A stretch of 20,944 bases of DNA from Methylopumilus sp009926035 (GCA_041165405.1 JBEANL010000013.1:1-20944), one strand, 5' to 3'; shown: positions 1 to 8,508, counted from the first letter of the stretch. The notes: generated by a model not told the origin, from the sequence alone. Translations and numbers: made by a program.

Positions 1-766
1 TTTGATTAAAACCATAATCAATAATTAATACAATTCCTTTACTAAGAGATTGGGTCATTTTATTAAGCCAATTCTTAATATGAAGCGAATGTTCAATAAG
101 ATAGTTATCTGGTAAATCTTCTAAAACAGCTTGGTCGTAACTTGAAATATCTTCTATCGGTTTATCTTTCCAAACGAATAAATCATTTTCTACACCAACT
201 CCTTTTCGATAATACTTGCCTGATTCTTTTTTTATTAAATCTACAGGTAGTGCATCTAAAAATTCATTACAAAAAATGATGCCTTCAAATTCTTTGGGTA
301 TTGATTCAATCCATTGAATCTTGCTAAATAAATGTGAAGGCAAATGATTTATTAACAGTTCGTATTGTTGTCTTCTCAATGAATGGCTTATTTCTAGAAT
401 AAAATAATGATTTATATCTTCATTATCACTGCTTAATGATTGCATCACTTGAAGAGCAAACTGACCAGATCCAGCACCAATTTCAATGATACTTCTAGCA
501 ACTGATTGGAAGATCTCCTTAAATTGAATACATAATGTTTTCGCAAAAAAACTCGAAATATCGGATGCTGTAATAAAATCCCCTTTTTCTCCAAATTTTC
601 TTAAAGTTCCAGTGTAATAACCTAATTCGGGGTCATAAAGCGCATGCTCCATGTAACGATCAAAACTTATCCATCCATGGTTTGATTGAATAGATTGAAT
701 GACTTTTATTTTTAATTGCTCACTTAATTGAATTTCATTTTGAGGAGCTGTAGGCATTGAAGACAT
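1..766 (-). CDS. MidA/NDUFAF7-family class I SAM-dependent methyltransferase (partial, 3' end outside window)
   Basis: About 255 N-terminal residues are visible, and the frame stays open to the window edge. Family members are usually near 380 residues, so roughly the last third is missing. I read the reverse strand by eye. Diagnostic segments are LYDPELGYYTG near residue 45, GDFITASDIS, the SAM-binding loop EIGAGSGQFA near residue 100, NEFLDALPV, and LIIDYGF at the truncated end. This is the DUF185/MidA signature. The eukaryotic homologue NDUFAF7 methylates an arginine of the complex I subunit NDUFS2; the bacterial substrate is not settled. The ATG at 764-766 is taken as start, and an in-frame ATG three codons in (757) is the alternative. 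The gene diverges from the pteridine reductase gene across 44 bases, with a symmetric -10 element between them. If that element drives this gene, its leader would be only a few bases long. Confidence 0.88.
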   Translation of the reverse strand, partial: MSSMPTAPQNEIQLSEQLKIKVIQSIQSNHGWISFDRYMEHALYDPELGYYTGTLRKFGEKGDFITASDISSFFAKTLCIQFKEIFQSVARSIIEIGAGSGQFALQVMQSLSSDNEDINHYFILEISHSLRRQQYELLINHLPSHLFSKIQWIESIPKEFEGIIFCNEFLDALPVDLIKKESGKYYRKGVGVENDLFVWKDKPIEDISSYDQAVLEDLPDNYLIEHSLHIKNWLNKMTQSLSKGIVLIIDYGFNQ

Positions 767-775
767 AGGTATTAG

Positions 776-783
776 ATTATAAT
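776..783. promoter_or_regulatory. Symmetric -10 element between divergent genes
   Basis: ATTATAAT is a perfect 8-base palindrome. It contains a consensus TATAAT on the plus strand (778-783) and another on the minus strand (776-781). It lies in the 44-base gap between the MidA-type gene and the pteridine reductase gene. On the plus strand a weak -35 candidate TTGAAG (757-762) lies 15 bases upstream; no convincing -35 is seen on the minus strand. Predicted starts would be near 790 (plus) and 769 (minus). This is a motif prediction only. Confidence 0.4.
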
Positions 784-810
784 AGAGTCAACTCATTTAT
801 AGATAAAGCT

Positions 811-1557
811 ATGAAATCTAATAGAAAAATTGCTCTTGTGACTGGTGGCGCTAAAAGAATTGGGCAGGCAATTTGTAGGTTACTTCATGAATCAGGCATC
901 GATTTGATGATTCATTATCGATATTCAGTCGACGAAGCAAAAAAACTTCAAGAAGATTTAAATAAAATTCGCAATGACTCTGCATCTATCATTCAAGCTG
1001 ACCTTGCAGATATCAATATATTGCCAAATCTTATTGAGAAGACAATCAAAACCTACGGAAGATTAGATATTCTTATAAACAATGCTTCTAGCTATTATCC
1101 AACTGAAATCGGAAAAATGAATGAAGAAAATTGGAATGATCTTATCGGAAGTAATTTAAAAGCGCCTTTATTTTTATCTCAACTTGCAGCAGATGAGCTT
1201 ATTAAAACTAAAGGCTGCATTATTAATATCACAGATACCCATATAGATAAACCGAAAAAAAATTACATTATTTATAGCATTGCTAAGTCGGGACTTACCA
1301 CACTTACAAAATCACTTGCCCAAGAATTAAGTCCAGAAGTCAGAGTTAATGCTGTTGCACCAGGTCCGGTTTTGTGGCCTGAAAATAATGAAGAATTTAA
1401 CGATATTTACAAACAACGAGTTATTTCTCAAACACTATTAAAAAAAATGGGTACGCCTGAAGATATTGCGATAGCTGTGAAATTTTTGGTATTAGATGCT
1501 CCATTTATTACAGGTCATATTCTAGCCGTCGATGGTGGAAGGTCACTCTCACTATGA
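811..1557 (+). CDS. Pteridine reductase (FolM/PTR1-like short-chain dehydrogenase)
   Basis: A 248-residue short-chain dehydrogenase/reductase. The dinucleotide-binding loop TGGAKRIG is at 11-18, HYR at 35-37, NNAS at 90-93, YSIAK at 155-159 and VDGG near the C terminus. The position usually held by the catalytic serine, 13 residues before the tyrosine, is Asp142. An Asp-Tyr-Lys triad (D142, Y155, K159) is what pteridine reductases of the PTR1 type use. The APGPVLWPEN segment (183-192) also fits this group. Known relatives reduce dihydropterins such as dihydromonapterin or dihydrobiopterin with NADPH, and some reduce dihydrofolate. The gene is the first of a two-gene unit; its stop overlaps the ttcA start as ATGA. 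No clear Shine-Dalgarno precedes the ATG. A generic SDR with another substrate cannot be excluded, but the Asp argues against it. Confidence 0.86.
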   Translation: MKSNRKIALVTGGAKRIGQAICRLLHESGIDLMIHYRYSVDEAKKLQEDLNKIRNDSASIIQADLADINILPNLIEKTIKTYGRLDILINNASSYYPTEIGKMNEENWNDLIGSNLKAPLFLSQLAADELIKTKGCIINITDTHIDKPKKNYIIYSIAKSGLTTLTKSLAQELSPEVRVNAVAPGPVLWPENNEEFNDIYKQRVISQTLLKKMGTPEDIAIAVKFLVLDAPFITGHILAVDGGRSLSL

Positions 1558-2453
1558 GCTTTCAAATTCCAATAGATGCAACAAATAACTTTCTAAAGTT
1601 ACGCAATAAACTGATAGGGTTAACTGGTAGAGCAATCACTGATTTTAATATGATTGAAAATAATGACCGGGTTTTGGTATGCATGAGTGGGGGTAAAGAT
1701 TCATATTCATTGTTAATGTTTTTATTGGCTCTTAAAGAAAGAGCTCCTATTCACTTTGATATTGTTGCAATGAATCTAGATCAAAAACAGCCTGGATTCC
1801 CCGCGGATGTAATACCTAATTTTTTGAAGGATTTAGGAATTGAATATCAGATTGTTACGGAAGATACCTACTCAATTGTTAAAGAAAAAATTCCGAGCGG
1901 CAAAACTACCTGCTCTTTATGCTCTCGGCTAAGGCGAGGAATAATTTACAGAACAGCAAAAGAACTCAATATAAATAAAATTGCTTTAGGTCATCATCGA
2001 GATGATATTGTTGAAACGCTTTTTCTTAATATGTTTTTTGGCTCCAAATTAAAAGCTATGCCCCCCAAGTTAGTCTCTAATGATAATAAAAATATTATCA
2101 TTAGGCCTTTAGCATACTGCTCTGAAAAAGAGATCTCAAGCTATGCATCACGTATGAATTTTCCAATTATTCCCTGCAATTTATGTGGCTCACAAGAAAA
2201 TCTTCAAAGAAAAAAAATAAAAGAAATGTTAACAATATGGGAAAGGGAACAACCAGGCCGTATTAACAATATATATAAAGCTATCTCAAATATTGAGCTA
2301 TCTCATTTAGGAGATCGACGACTTTATGATTTCGTAAATCTTAATCAATCAAACAAAGAAGAAGATGAGCACATTTTTACCGAAGATTTAATTAGAAATC
2401 TCAACGCTGACCTAAGTAATATCTCTTTATTCGCTGAAAATATCTCTTCTTAA
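1554..2453 (+). CDS. ttcA: tRNA 2-thiocytidine biosynthesis protein TtcA
   Basis: 299 residues. TtcA thiolates cytidine 32 of certain tRNAs in an ATP-dependent reaction that needs a [4Fe-4S] cluster. The PP-loop SGGKDS is at 45-50. Two CxxC pairs, C120/C123 and C208/C211, are placed like the cluster and catalytic cysteines of the family. The GHHRDDIVET segment (146-155) and the IRPL segment (183-186) are also typical. Length is close to the usual 300 or so. The start codon overlaps the preceding stop (ATGA), so the two are probably translationally coupled. The C-terminal 40 residues are acidic and poorly conserved, as usual in this family. TilS is the main alternative PP-loop enzyme, but it lacks these CxxC pairs. 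Confidence 0.95.
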   Translation: MSFQIPIDATNNFLKLRNKLIGLTGRAITDFNMIENNDRVLVCMSGGKDSYSLLMFLLALKERAPIHFDIVAMNLDQKQPGFPADVIPNFLKDLGIEYQIVTEDTYSIVKEKIPSGKTTCSLCSRLRRGIIYRTAKELNINKIALGHHRDDIVETLFLNMFFGSKLKAMPPKLVSNDNKNIIIRPLAYCSEKEISSYASRMNFPIIPCNLCGSQENLQRKKIKEMLTIWEREQPGRINNIYKAISNIELSHLGDRRLYDFVNLNQSNKEEDEHIFTEDLIRNLNADLSNISLFAENISS

Positions 2454-2510
2454 AAATCATTATTTAAATTTAATTAACGTAATTTATTTAACTAAGTTAG
2501 TATAGACACC

Positions 2511-2539
2511 TTGTATATATCAAGATTTAAATTTATTAT
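2511..2539 (+). promoter_or_regulatory. Possible topA promoter
   Basis: TTGTAT (2511-2516) and TATTAT (2534-2539) are separated by 17 bases, which would place a transcript start near 2546 and leave a leader of about 25 bases. The -10 has one mismatch to consensus; the -35 keeps only the TTG core. The 117-base gap between ttcA and topA is otherwise very AT-rich. It also holds a small perfect odd palindrome, TAACTAAGTTA (2489-2499), of unknown meaning. Confidence 0.33.
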
Positions 2540-2570
2540 TCTTCAAAATTTTTTGATCTAAAACCACTTC

Positions 2571-5132
2571 ATGTCTAAACTTTTAATTGTTGAGTCCCCA
2601 TCTAAAGCCAAAACCCTTAAAAAGTATCTTGGTGGTAAATTCGAAGTTTTAGCATCATATGGCCATGTTCGCGATCTCATTCCAAAGACAGGTGCCGTTG
2701 AAACAGACAATAATTTCAAAATGAATTATGCAATTATTGAAAGAAACTCTAAACACGTTGATGAGATTGCAAGGGCTGTAAAAAAATCAGATGAAATATA
2801 TCTAGCTACCGATCCAGATCGAGAAGGAGAGGCTATTTCATGGCATATTCTAGAAATACTCAATGAAAAAAAATTAACAAAAGATAAATTAATCAAACGC
2901 GTTATTTTTCAGGAAATTACGAAATCAGCTATTGAACAAGCTATTGAGCACCCAAGAGATATATCGATGCCTCTTGTCAATGCGCAACAAGCGAGAAGAG
3001 CTCTTGATTACCTTGTAGGATTTAATTTATCCCCTCTGCTTTGGAAGAAAATCAGAAGAGGCTTATCAGCAGGAAGAGTTCAAAGTCCGGCACTCAGGCT
3101 TATTATTGAAAGAGAAATTGAAATCGAAAAATTTATCAGTCAGGAATATTGGACGATTCATTTAGATTCTGTAAAAGCTAAAAATAAATTTCAAGCAAAA
3201 CTTATTCAACTCGATAGTAAAAAAGTCGAGCAATTTACTATTACTTCAAAAGCAGATCATGAATCTATTGTTGGAAAATTACTCTTAGAAAGTGCTGGCA
3301 AAACAAAAGTAACTCGCGTTGAAAAGAAACAAAGAACCCGCAATCCTGCGCCTCCTTTCACTACATCAACACTTCAACAAGAATCTGTTCGTAAACTTGG
3401 CTTTACAACGAGTCGAGCTATGAGAATTGCTCAACAGCTTTATGAGGGTATTGATATTGGAAGTGGTACCGTGGGTTTGATTACTTATATGAGAACAGAC
3501 TCACTCACACTCTCAAATGAAGCAATTAATCAAATTAGAGGCTATATTCAATCAAATTTTGATAGAGATTACTTGCCTATAGCACCTATTTTTTATAAAA
3601 CTAAATCAAAAAACGCGCAAGAAGCACACGAAGCCATTCGACCCACAGATATCAGTCGAACACCTCAAAGTCTTATTAGTAAACTATCTCCTGAGCAATT
3701 TAAGTTATATGAAATGATTTGGAAACGCTCATTAGCAAGTCAAATGACATCAGCTAAATTTGATGCTGTAAGTGTAGATCTGGCTATTGGATCTGAAGCA
3801 AATTTATTTAGAGCGACTGGGCAAACACTTATATTCCCTGGATTTATTGCTATTTATACCGAGAGCTTAGATGACGCTTCAAATGAAGATGAAGACTCTC
3901 TTAAATTACCTCCACTTGAAACTGGAGAAATTTTAACTGTCGATAAAATATATGGTGATCAACACTTTACAGAACCCCCTCCAAGATACTCTGAAGCGAG
4001 TCTAGTAAAATCTTTAGAGGAATACGGTATTGGAAGGCCTTCGACTTATGCGAGCATTATTTCAACACTTCAAGATCGTGAATATGTCATTCTTGATAAA
4101 AAAAGATTCATGCCAACTGATGTAGGTCGTGTTGTTAATAAATTTCTAACGGAACATTTCACTCGTTATGTTGATTATGATTTTACTGCTGGCCTAGAAA
4201 GTTCATTAGACGAAATTGCAGAAAACAATAAAGAGTGGGTGCCACTTATCAGAAACTTTTGGGATGACTTCAATAAAACAATTCTTGAAAAATCAAATAT
4301 AGATCGAGCGGAAATTACTCAAGAAGCTATTCACGAAGATTGTCCTAAATGTGGCAAGCCTTTATTTTCGAGATTAGGTAGAAGAGGTAAATTTATTGGT
4401 TGTTCGGGTTACCCTGATTGTGATTACACAAGAAATGTAAATGGTGACTCAAGCGCTCCAAATGAACCTGTGCTTGTTTGTAGGGATCCGGAAACTGGCA
4501 AAGACGTTTTGTTATTAGTCGGCCCCTACGGACCTTATCTTCAAGTTGGTATTCAAGAGGAAGACAGCAAAAAGAAACCTAAGCGCATAAGCGTTCCCAA
4601 AGAAATATCATTAAGCGATTTAAATGAAAATATCGCATTAAATCTTTTATCGCTTCCTAAAGAGCTAGGTCTTCACCCAGATACAGGCAAGAAAGTGATT
4701 GTAAATATTGGACGTTTTGGGCCTTATGTAAATTATGATGGAAAATTTAAATCTATTCCAAAATCAGAGTCCATTTTTGACGTAACACTCGAACGAGGAC
4801 TTGAACTCATTGCAGAAGCTATTGCTAAAAATGCGCCTTTAAGAACTTTAGGAAATGACCCCGAAACGAATCATTCAGTTGAAATCTTTAATGGTCGGTA
4901 TGGCATATACCTTCAAAAAGGCTCAACCAAAGTTACTCTTTCAAAAGACCAAGATATTGAAAAAATTACTCTTGAGGAAGCTTTAGTTCTGATTAGCAAT
5001 AAAGAAGCATTGGGTAAAGGCAAAAAGAAAACAACAGTTAAAAAAGCAACAAATAAGAAAACGTCTGAGAAAAAAGCGACTATTAAAAAACCTACAACAA
5101 AAAAGAAAGTCGTAAAATCTAAAAAAGCTTAG
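2571..5132 (+). CDS. topA: DNA topoisomerase I
   Basis: 853 residues, close to the E. coli enzyme (865). This type IA topoisomerase relaxes negative supercoils. The N-terminal TOPRIM domain begins LLIVESPSKAKT and holds DPDREGE at 81-87. SAGRVQSPALR is at 166-176. The active-site tyrosine is Y306 in GLITYMRTDS, with R308 two residues on. The EAHEAIRPT segment (351-359) and GIGRPSTYA (486-494) are conserved. A four-cysteine zinc ribbon (C591, C594, C611, C617) is followed by three topoisomerase C-terminal repeats, each near a GPYGPYLQVG-like turn. The last 40 residues or so are a Lys/Thr/Ala-rich, histone-H1-like tail, common in betaproteobacterial TopA and presumably DNA-binding. No Shine-Dalgarno is obvious. 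The 3' end overlaps pbpG on the other strand by four bases. Confidence 0.98.
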   Translation: MSKLLIVESPSKAKTLKKYLGGKFEVLASYGHVRDLIPKTGAVETDNNFKMNYAIIERNSKHVDEIARAVKKSDEIYLATDPDREGEAISWHILEILNEKKLTKDKLIKRVIFQEITKSAIEQAIEHPRDISMPLVNAQQARRALDYLVGFNLSPLLWKKIRRGLSAGRVQSPALRLIIEREIEIEKFISQEYWTIHLDSVKAKNKFQAKLIQLDSKKVEQFTITSKADHESIVGKLLLESAGKTKVTRVEKKQRTRNPAPPFTTSTLQQESVRKLGFTTSRAMRIAQQLYEGIDIGSGTVGLITYMRTDSLTLSNEAINQIRGYIQSNFDRDYLPIAPIFYKTKSKNAQEAHEAIRPTDISRTPQSLISKLSPEQFKLYEMIWKRSLASQMTSAKFDAVSVDLAIGSEANLFRATGQTLIFPGFIAIYTESLDDASNEDEDSLKLPPLETGEILTVDKIYGDQHFTEPPPRYSEASLVKSLEEYGIGRPSTYASIISTLQDREYVILDKKRFMPTDVGRVVNKFLTEHFTRYVDYDFTAGLESSLDEIAENNKEWVPLIRNFWDDFNKTILEKSNIDRAEITQEAIHEDCPKCGKPLFSRLGRRGKFIGCSGYPDCDYTRNVNGDSSAPNEPVLVCRDPETGKDVLLLVGPYGPYLQVGIQEEDSKKKPKRISVPKEISLSDLNENIALNLLSLPKELGLHPDTGKKVIVNIGRFGPYVNYDGKFKSIPKSESIFDVTLERGLELIAEAIAKNAPLRTLGNDPETNHSVEIFNGRYGIYLQKGSTKVTLSKDQDIEKITLEEALVLISNKEALGKGKKKTTVKKATNKKTSEKKATIKKPTTKKKVVKSKKA

Positions 5133-5143
5133 CTATTTTTTTT
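5120..5143. terminator. Possible weak bidirectional terminator at the topA/pbpG junction
   Basis: An A-run, then AGC-TTA-GCT, then an eight-T run (5136-5143) surround the overlapping stop codons. A short stem can form (AGC/GCT, one A-A mismatch, then A:T pairs). Read rightward it ends in T8; read leftward it ends in T6. The GC part of the stem is very short, so efficiency is doubtful. Confidence 0.33.
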
Positions 5144-6067
5144 AGATTGATCTGAAAAAGAAATTGAAGATGTTTTTTCAATCCACTTTCGAATTCTATT
5201 TGCATCTGCAATTCGAGTAGCACTTCCATAAGATTTAAGTAATACGATAATCATTGGTTGCCCACTAATCATCGCTTGCATAACAAGGCATTTTCCAGCC
5301 TCTTGAATAAAACCAGTCTTTGATAATCCAATCACCCAATCACTTTTTCTAACTAATCCATTCGTATTATTAAAATTCACAGGTGCGCGGTGACCTTTAA
5401 CATAAGCTTCATACGAAGCTGTTGTTGTAATTTCACGAATCTCAGGATATTGATAAGCAGCTTTTACCATCTTTACAAGATCTTCTGCTGTCGACATATT
5501 GTGATTATTGAGGCCTGTAGCGTCTGCAAACTCACTTCGTGTCATATCAAGTTGTAATGCTTTAATATTCATCGCATTTATAAAGCCAGCTTTTCCAGTA
5601 GGATAATTTCTACCCAATGCTGATGCTGCACGGTTATCTGAAGCGATTAAAGCAATTTTAAGAAGTTCTGAACGAGGTAATACTGTTCCAACAGGTAATT
5701 TTGAGCTTGAATTTTTTAAGGTATCCACATCTTCATCAGTAATAGAAATCTCTTCATCCATCGGCAACTTTGCATCTAAAGTCACCATAGCGGTCATAAG
5801 TTTGGTTAGAGATGCGATGGAAGTTTGTGCATCTGTATCTTTTGCATATAAAACTTCACCTGTATTTTGATTAACAATAAGGGCGTTAGAAGAAGCCACT
5901 CTTAAAAGACCATCTTTATTAGTCTTATTATCTGCTGCGGATATGCGAGCCAATTCTGCTTTTGAAGGTTTTTTAGATCTTGGTTGGTTTGCTTCGGCTG
6001 AAATTGAAGCTAAAAAAAAGAAAAAAGTTAAGCTTAGGATGAAAAAAAGTCTGATACGCTCTCTCAC
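5129..6067 (-). CDS. pbpG: D-alanyl-D-alanine endopeptidase (PBP7-type, peptidase S11)
   Basis: 312 residues with a signal peptide (positive MRERIR, hydrophobic 7-22, then small residues around SAEA). The penicillin-binding triad is complete: SLTK at 86-89 with nucleophile S86, SDN at 143-145, and KTG at 250-252. Length and motif spacing fit low-molecular-weight PBP7/8, which cleaves D-Ala-mDAP cross-links in periplasmic murein; a D,D-carboxypeptidase (DacA-like) role is less likely because the extra C-terminal domain is absent. The start is GTG at 6065-6067, preceded by AGGAG seven bases upstream. The first in-frame ATG would remove the signal peptide and the catalytic SxxK. The gene converges on topA with a four-base overlap. 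A good promoter lies upstream (6101-6129). Confidence 0.93.
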   Translation of the reverse strand: MRERIRLFFILSLTFFFFLASISAEANQPRSKKPSKAELARISAADNKTNKDGLLRVASSNALIVNQNTGEVLYAKDTDAQTSIASLTKLMTAMVTLDAKLPMDEEISITDEDVDTLKNSSSKLPVGTVLPRSELLKIALIASDNRAASALGRNYPTGKAGFINAMNIKALQLDMTRSEFADATGLNNHNMSTAEDLVKMVKAAYQYPEIREITTTASYEAYVKGHRAPVNFNNTNGLVRKSDWVIGLSKTGFIQEAGKCLVMQAMISGQPMIIVLLKSYGSATRIADANRIRKWIEKTSSISFSDQSKKNS

Positions 6068-6100
6068 TAGGTAATCTCCTATTCATACTAAATTTACGCG

Positions 6101-6129
6101 ATAATAAACAAAAAAATCATATTTGTCAT
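6101..6129 (-). promoter_or_regulatory. Predicted sigma-70 promoter of pbpG
   Basis: On the minus strand, ATGACA (6129-6124, five of six to consensus) is followed after exactly 17 bases by TATTAT (6106-6101, five of six). The predicted transcript start near 6094 leaves a leader of about 27 bases that contains AGGAG before the GTG start. The -35 sequence overlaps a TTGTCA on the plus strand (6123-6128), but no well-spaced -10 accompanies it for gcvH, so gcvH control is unclear. Confidence 0.55.
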
Positions 6130-6174
6130 TAACTTAATGTATTTAAAGATAAAATTACTATCAGCTAATTTATT

Positions 6175-6555
6175 ATGAGTATTCCTAATACACTTATTTA
6201 TACGCCTGAACACTTATGGATTAAATCTATTGGTGAGAACATTTATGAAATCGGTATCACTGATTACGCACAAAATCTTTTAGGTGATATCGTTTTTGTA
6301 GATCTACCCGTATTACAAACCCAAATTTCAAGAAATGTAGCTTTTGGAGCGATTGAATCAGTCAAAACTGCTTCTGATTTAGTAGGCCCACTCAATGGCA
6401 TCATGATTGAAATTAATTCCAACATTCAAAAATCACCCGAATTAATTAATGATAAGCCTTATGAAACTTGGATTTGTAAAATATCATCTCAAGATAAGAT
6501 TGACAACAAAGAGCTTTATCTAAACTCTTCTCAGTATAGCGAACTTACTCGCTAA
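6175..6555 (+). CDS. gcvH: Glycine cleavage system H protein
   Basis: 126 residues, the normal size. GcvH carries the lipoyl arm that shuttles the aminomethyl group between GcvP, GcvT and lipoamide dehydrogenase, feeding one-carbon units to tetrahydrofolate. The opening TPEHLWI (10-16), GITDYAQ (27-33), GDIVFVDLP (37-45) and the lipoylation site ESVKTASD with K64 are all intact. The C-terminal NDKPYETWI block (92-100) is also typical. The gene stands alone: no gcvT or gcvP lies in the window, and its neighbours are unrelated genes on the opposite strand. Its stop is immediately followed by the stop of holC with no base between. No Shine-Dalgarno is visible. A stand-alone H protein can also act as a lipoyl or octanoyl carrier, so a missing GcvP/T elsewhere would change the reading. 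Confidence 0.96.
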   Translation: MSIPNTLIYTPEHLWIKSIGENIYEIGITDYAQNLLGDIVFVDLPVLQTQISRNVAFGAIESVKTASDLVGPLNGIMIEINSNIQKSPELINDKPYETWICKISSQDKIDNKELYLNSSQYSELTR

Positions 6556-6972
6556 TTACATTTCATTAGTAGCGTCAATTAATTGAATTTCATATCCGCG
6601 ATCGCGATAAAATTTTAAACGATCTCTTGCTATTTTTTTATCTTCTTCATTTTGCGACACAATCTCAATTAATCTTAAGTACCTTGAAAAAGAAGGCGAA
6701 ATATCTGACTTTAAATTAATCATAAAATCATCACTTACAAATTTATGATCCCAGTCGATATGGATAGGGGCTATTTCTTCAGAATGCCCTATAGAATGCG
6801 GAAAAAATGAGGTATGTGAGGTGGAGTAAAGAAAATCGCTTAGTCTTTTTGCGTCACTTAAATCATCTACATGTATAAATATTTTTCTTTTACGAACAAT
6901 TTCTCTTTCTATGATTGCGTGAATTTTATTGAATTTATTTTCTACATTAAAATAAAAGTCGATATAAGTCAT
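6556..6972 (-). CDS. holC: DNA polymerase III subunit chi
   Basis: 138 residues. HolC links the polymerase III clamp loader to SSB on single-stranded DNA. Recognition rests on the N-terminal IDFYFNV, KIFIHVDDLSDAKRLSDFLYS (31-51, a helix-strand unit typical of chi), the segment FFPHSIGHSEE with an IHIDWD stretch (56-75), and a basic C-terminal helix with RDRLKFYRDRGYEI. Conservation of chi is low, so the context matters: it follows pepA by six bases on the same strand, and pepA-holC is a long-known gene pair in proteobacteria. An AGG lies about eight bases before the ATG. holD (psi) is not seen here. Confidence 0.88.
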   Translation of the reverse strand: MTYIDFYFNVENKFNKIHAIIEREIVRKRKIFIHVDDLSDAKRLSDFLYSTSHTSFFPHSIGHSEEIAPIHIDWDHKFVSDDFMINLKSDISPSFSRYLRLIEIVSQNEEDKKIARDRLKFYRDRGYEIQLIDATNEM

Positions 6973-6978
6973 GAGGAC

Positions 6979-8460
6979 CTAATGCAATTTACTTAAAATA
7001 TAATGAGTTAATAATCCAACAGGCCTTCCGGTAGCACCTTTAGCTTTTCCAGATTTCCATGCGGTGCCTGCAATATCTAAATGAGCCCATTTATATTTTT
7101 TTGCAAATCTAGATAAAAAGCATGCAGCAGTAATACTCCCCCCTGCTCTTCCCCCAATATTAGCCATATCAGCAAAGTTACTGTCTAATTGTGATTGATA
7201 GTCTTCCCACAATGGCATGCGCCATGCTCGATCCATAGATATTTGACCTGCTAATTCTAAATCTTTTGCTAATTTGTCGTCATTGCTATATAAACCTGAA
7301 GCATGATGTCCTAAAGCAATCACACATGCACCAGTCAGAGTAGCAATATCAATAACTACATCAGGATTAAATCTCTCTGCATAGGTTAATGCATCACACA
7401 GAATTAACCGGCCCTCAGCATCAGTATTTAGCACCTCGATTGTTTGACCTGACATACTGGTTAAAATATCTCCAGGCTTCAAAGCTAATCCATCTGGTAA
7501 ATTCTCACATGTTGGAATTATTCCTATGACATTCATAGGAAGCTTTAATAAGCCAATCGTCTTAAAAGTACCCAGCACACTAGCTGCACCACACATATCA
7601 TATTTCATTTCATCCATATCACCTGCAGGCTTAATTGAAATACCTCCCGCATCAAAAGTAATTCCTTTTCCTACCAAAATAATAGGTTTTTGCGTTTTTT
7701 TACCTTTATTATGTTGAATTACAATAAATTTAGGCGGCTGCCTGCTTCCCTTGGCAACACCAAGAAAAGAACCCATTTTTAATTTTTCAATTTGATTCTG
7801 ATCCAAAACATCAATTTTCATGCCATGTTCTTTTCCAATTTCTTGAGCTTTTTTGCCTAAATAAGTTGGTGTACAAATATTCGGCGGAAGATTGCCAAGT
7901 GTTTTAGTAAGCTCAATTCCCTTTGCTAGGGCAAATGATTTCTTTAAAGCCTCTTCTGCAATTTTTTGACTTTTCTTATCTACTACTACGAAAAAATCAA
8001 AAATCTTCTTGGTTTTTTTATTAACAGTTTTAAGCTCTGTAAATTCATAACTTGCATCCATAACTTCATTAATAAAATGCTCAACATTCCAGGCTATATC
8101 AGCTTCTTTAACTGAAGCAATTTGCAAAAGGGATATGACTAATTTCACATCCATTTTCTTAAGTGCATTAACCATAAATCTCACTGCGGCATGGTATTTT
8201 TTTCCATCGAACTCTTTTTCTTTGCCTAAGCCTATTAGAAGTATTTTTGGAATTTTTATGCCTGGAACGTTATATAAAATAAGGGAAGAACCAATTTTTC
8301 CGCTCATGTCTCCATGTTTCAATGCAGAGCCAATATGACCAATAGAGCTAGGACTTAAAGACAATTTGTCACAAACAACCGTGAGCGACTCATAAACTCC
8401 AATGACTAATACGTCAGAGCGTTGTTTTTCCAGCTGATCGGTTTTTATGCTAAATTTCAT
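6979..8460 (-). CDS. pepA: Leucyl (cytosol) aminopeptidase, family M17
   Basis: 493 residues, two-domain M17 enzyme that removes N-terminal residues from peptides using two metal ions; in E. coli PepA also binds DNA. The catalytic domain holds K265, D270, K277 and D288 in the GKGITFDAGG to YDMCGA stretch, and D347, E349 and R351 in the signature NTDAEGRL (345-352). These sit at a constant offset of five from the E. coli residues as I recall them. The start ATG is preceded by AAGGA with six bases between, a good site. The gene diverges from lptF across 48 bases and is followed by holC. This pepA-holC / lptFG arrangement is the same as in E. coli. Whether the DNA-binding role is kept cannot be seen. 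Confidence 0.97.
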   Translation of the reverse strand: MKFSIKTDQLEKQRSDVLVIGVYESLTVVCDKLSLSPSSIGHIGSALKHGDMSGKIGSSLILYNVPGIKIPKILLIGLGKEKEFDGKKYHAAVRFMVNALKKMDVKLVISLLQIASVKEADIAWNVEHFINEVMDASYEFTELKTVNKKTKKIFDFFVVVDKKSQKIAEEALKKSFALAKGIELTKTLGNLPPNICTPTYLGKKAQEIGKEHGMKIDVLDQNQIEKLKMGSFLGVAKGSRQPPKFIVIQHNKGKKTQKPIILVGKGITFDAGGISIKPAGDMDEMKYDMCGAASVLGTFKTIGLLKLPMNVIGIIPTCENLPDGLALKPGDILTSMSGQTIEVLNTDAEGRLILCDALTYAERFNPDVVIDIATLTGACVIALGHHASGLYSNDDKLAKDLELAGQISMDRAWRMPLWEDYQSQLDSNFADMANIGGRAGGSITAACFLSRFAKKYKWAHLDIAGTAWKSGKAKGATGRPVGLLTHYILSKLH

Positions 8461-8508
8461 ATATATTCCTTAAATATTCTCGAAAATTTAAAAAAAGCGG
8501 GAACTTCA

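Noticed and set aside
5010..5129. Lys/Thr-rich repetitive coding stretch at the 3' end of topA
   Set aside because: It looks repeat-like in DNA but is the known type of basic C-terminal tail of TopA, not a separate repeat or a phase-variable tract.
6550..6574. Imperfect hairpin CGCTAAT / ATTAGTAGCG at the gcvH/holC junction
   Set aside because: The stem needs a two-base bulge and has no T-run on either side, so I do not call a terminator.
8422..8508. Longer N terminus for LptF
   Set aside because: The extra 29 codons overlap the pepA start and do not resemble LptF; homologues begin at the ATG at 8509.
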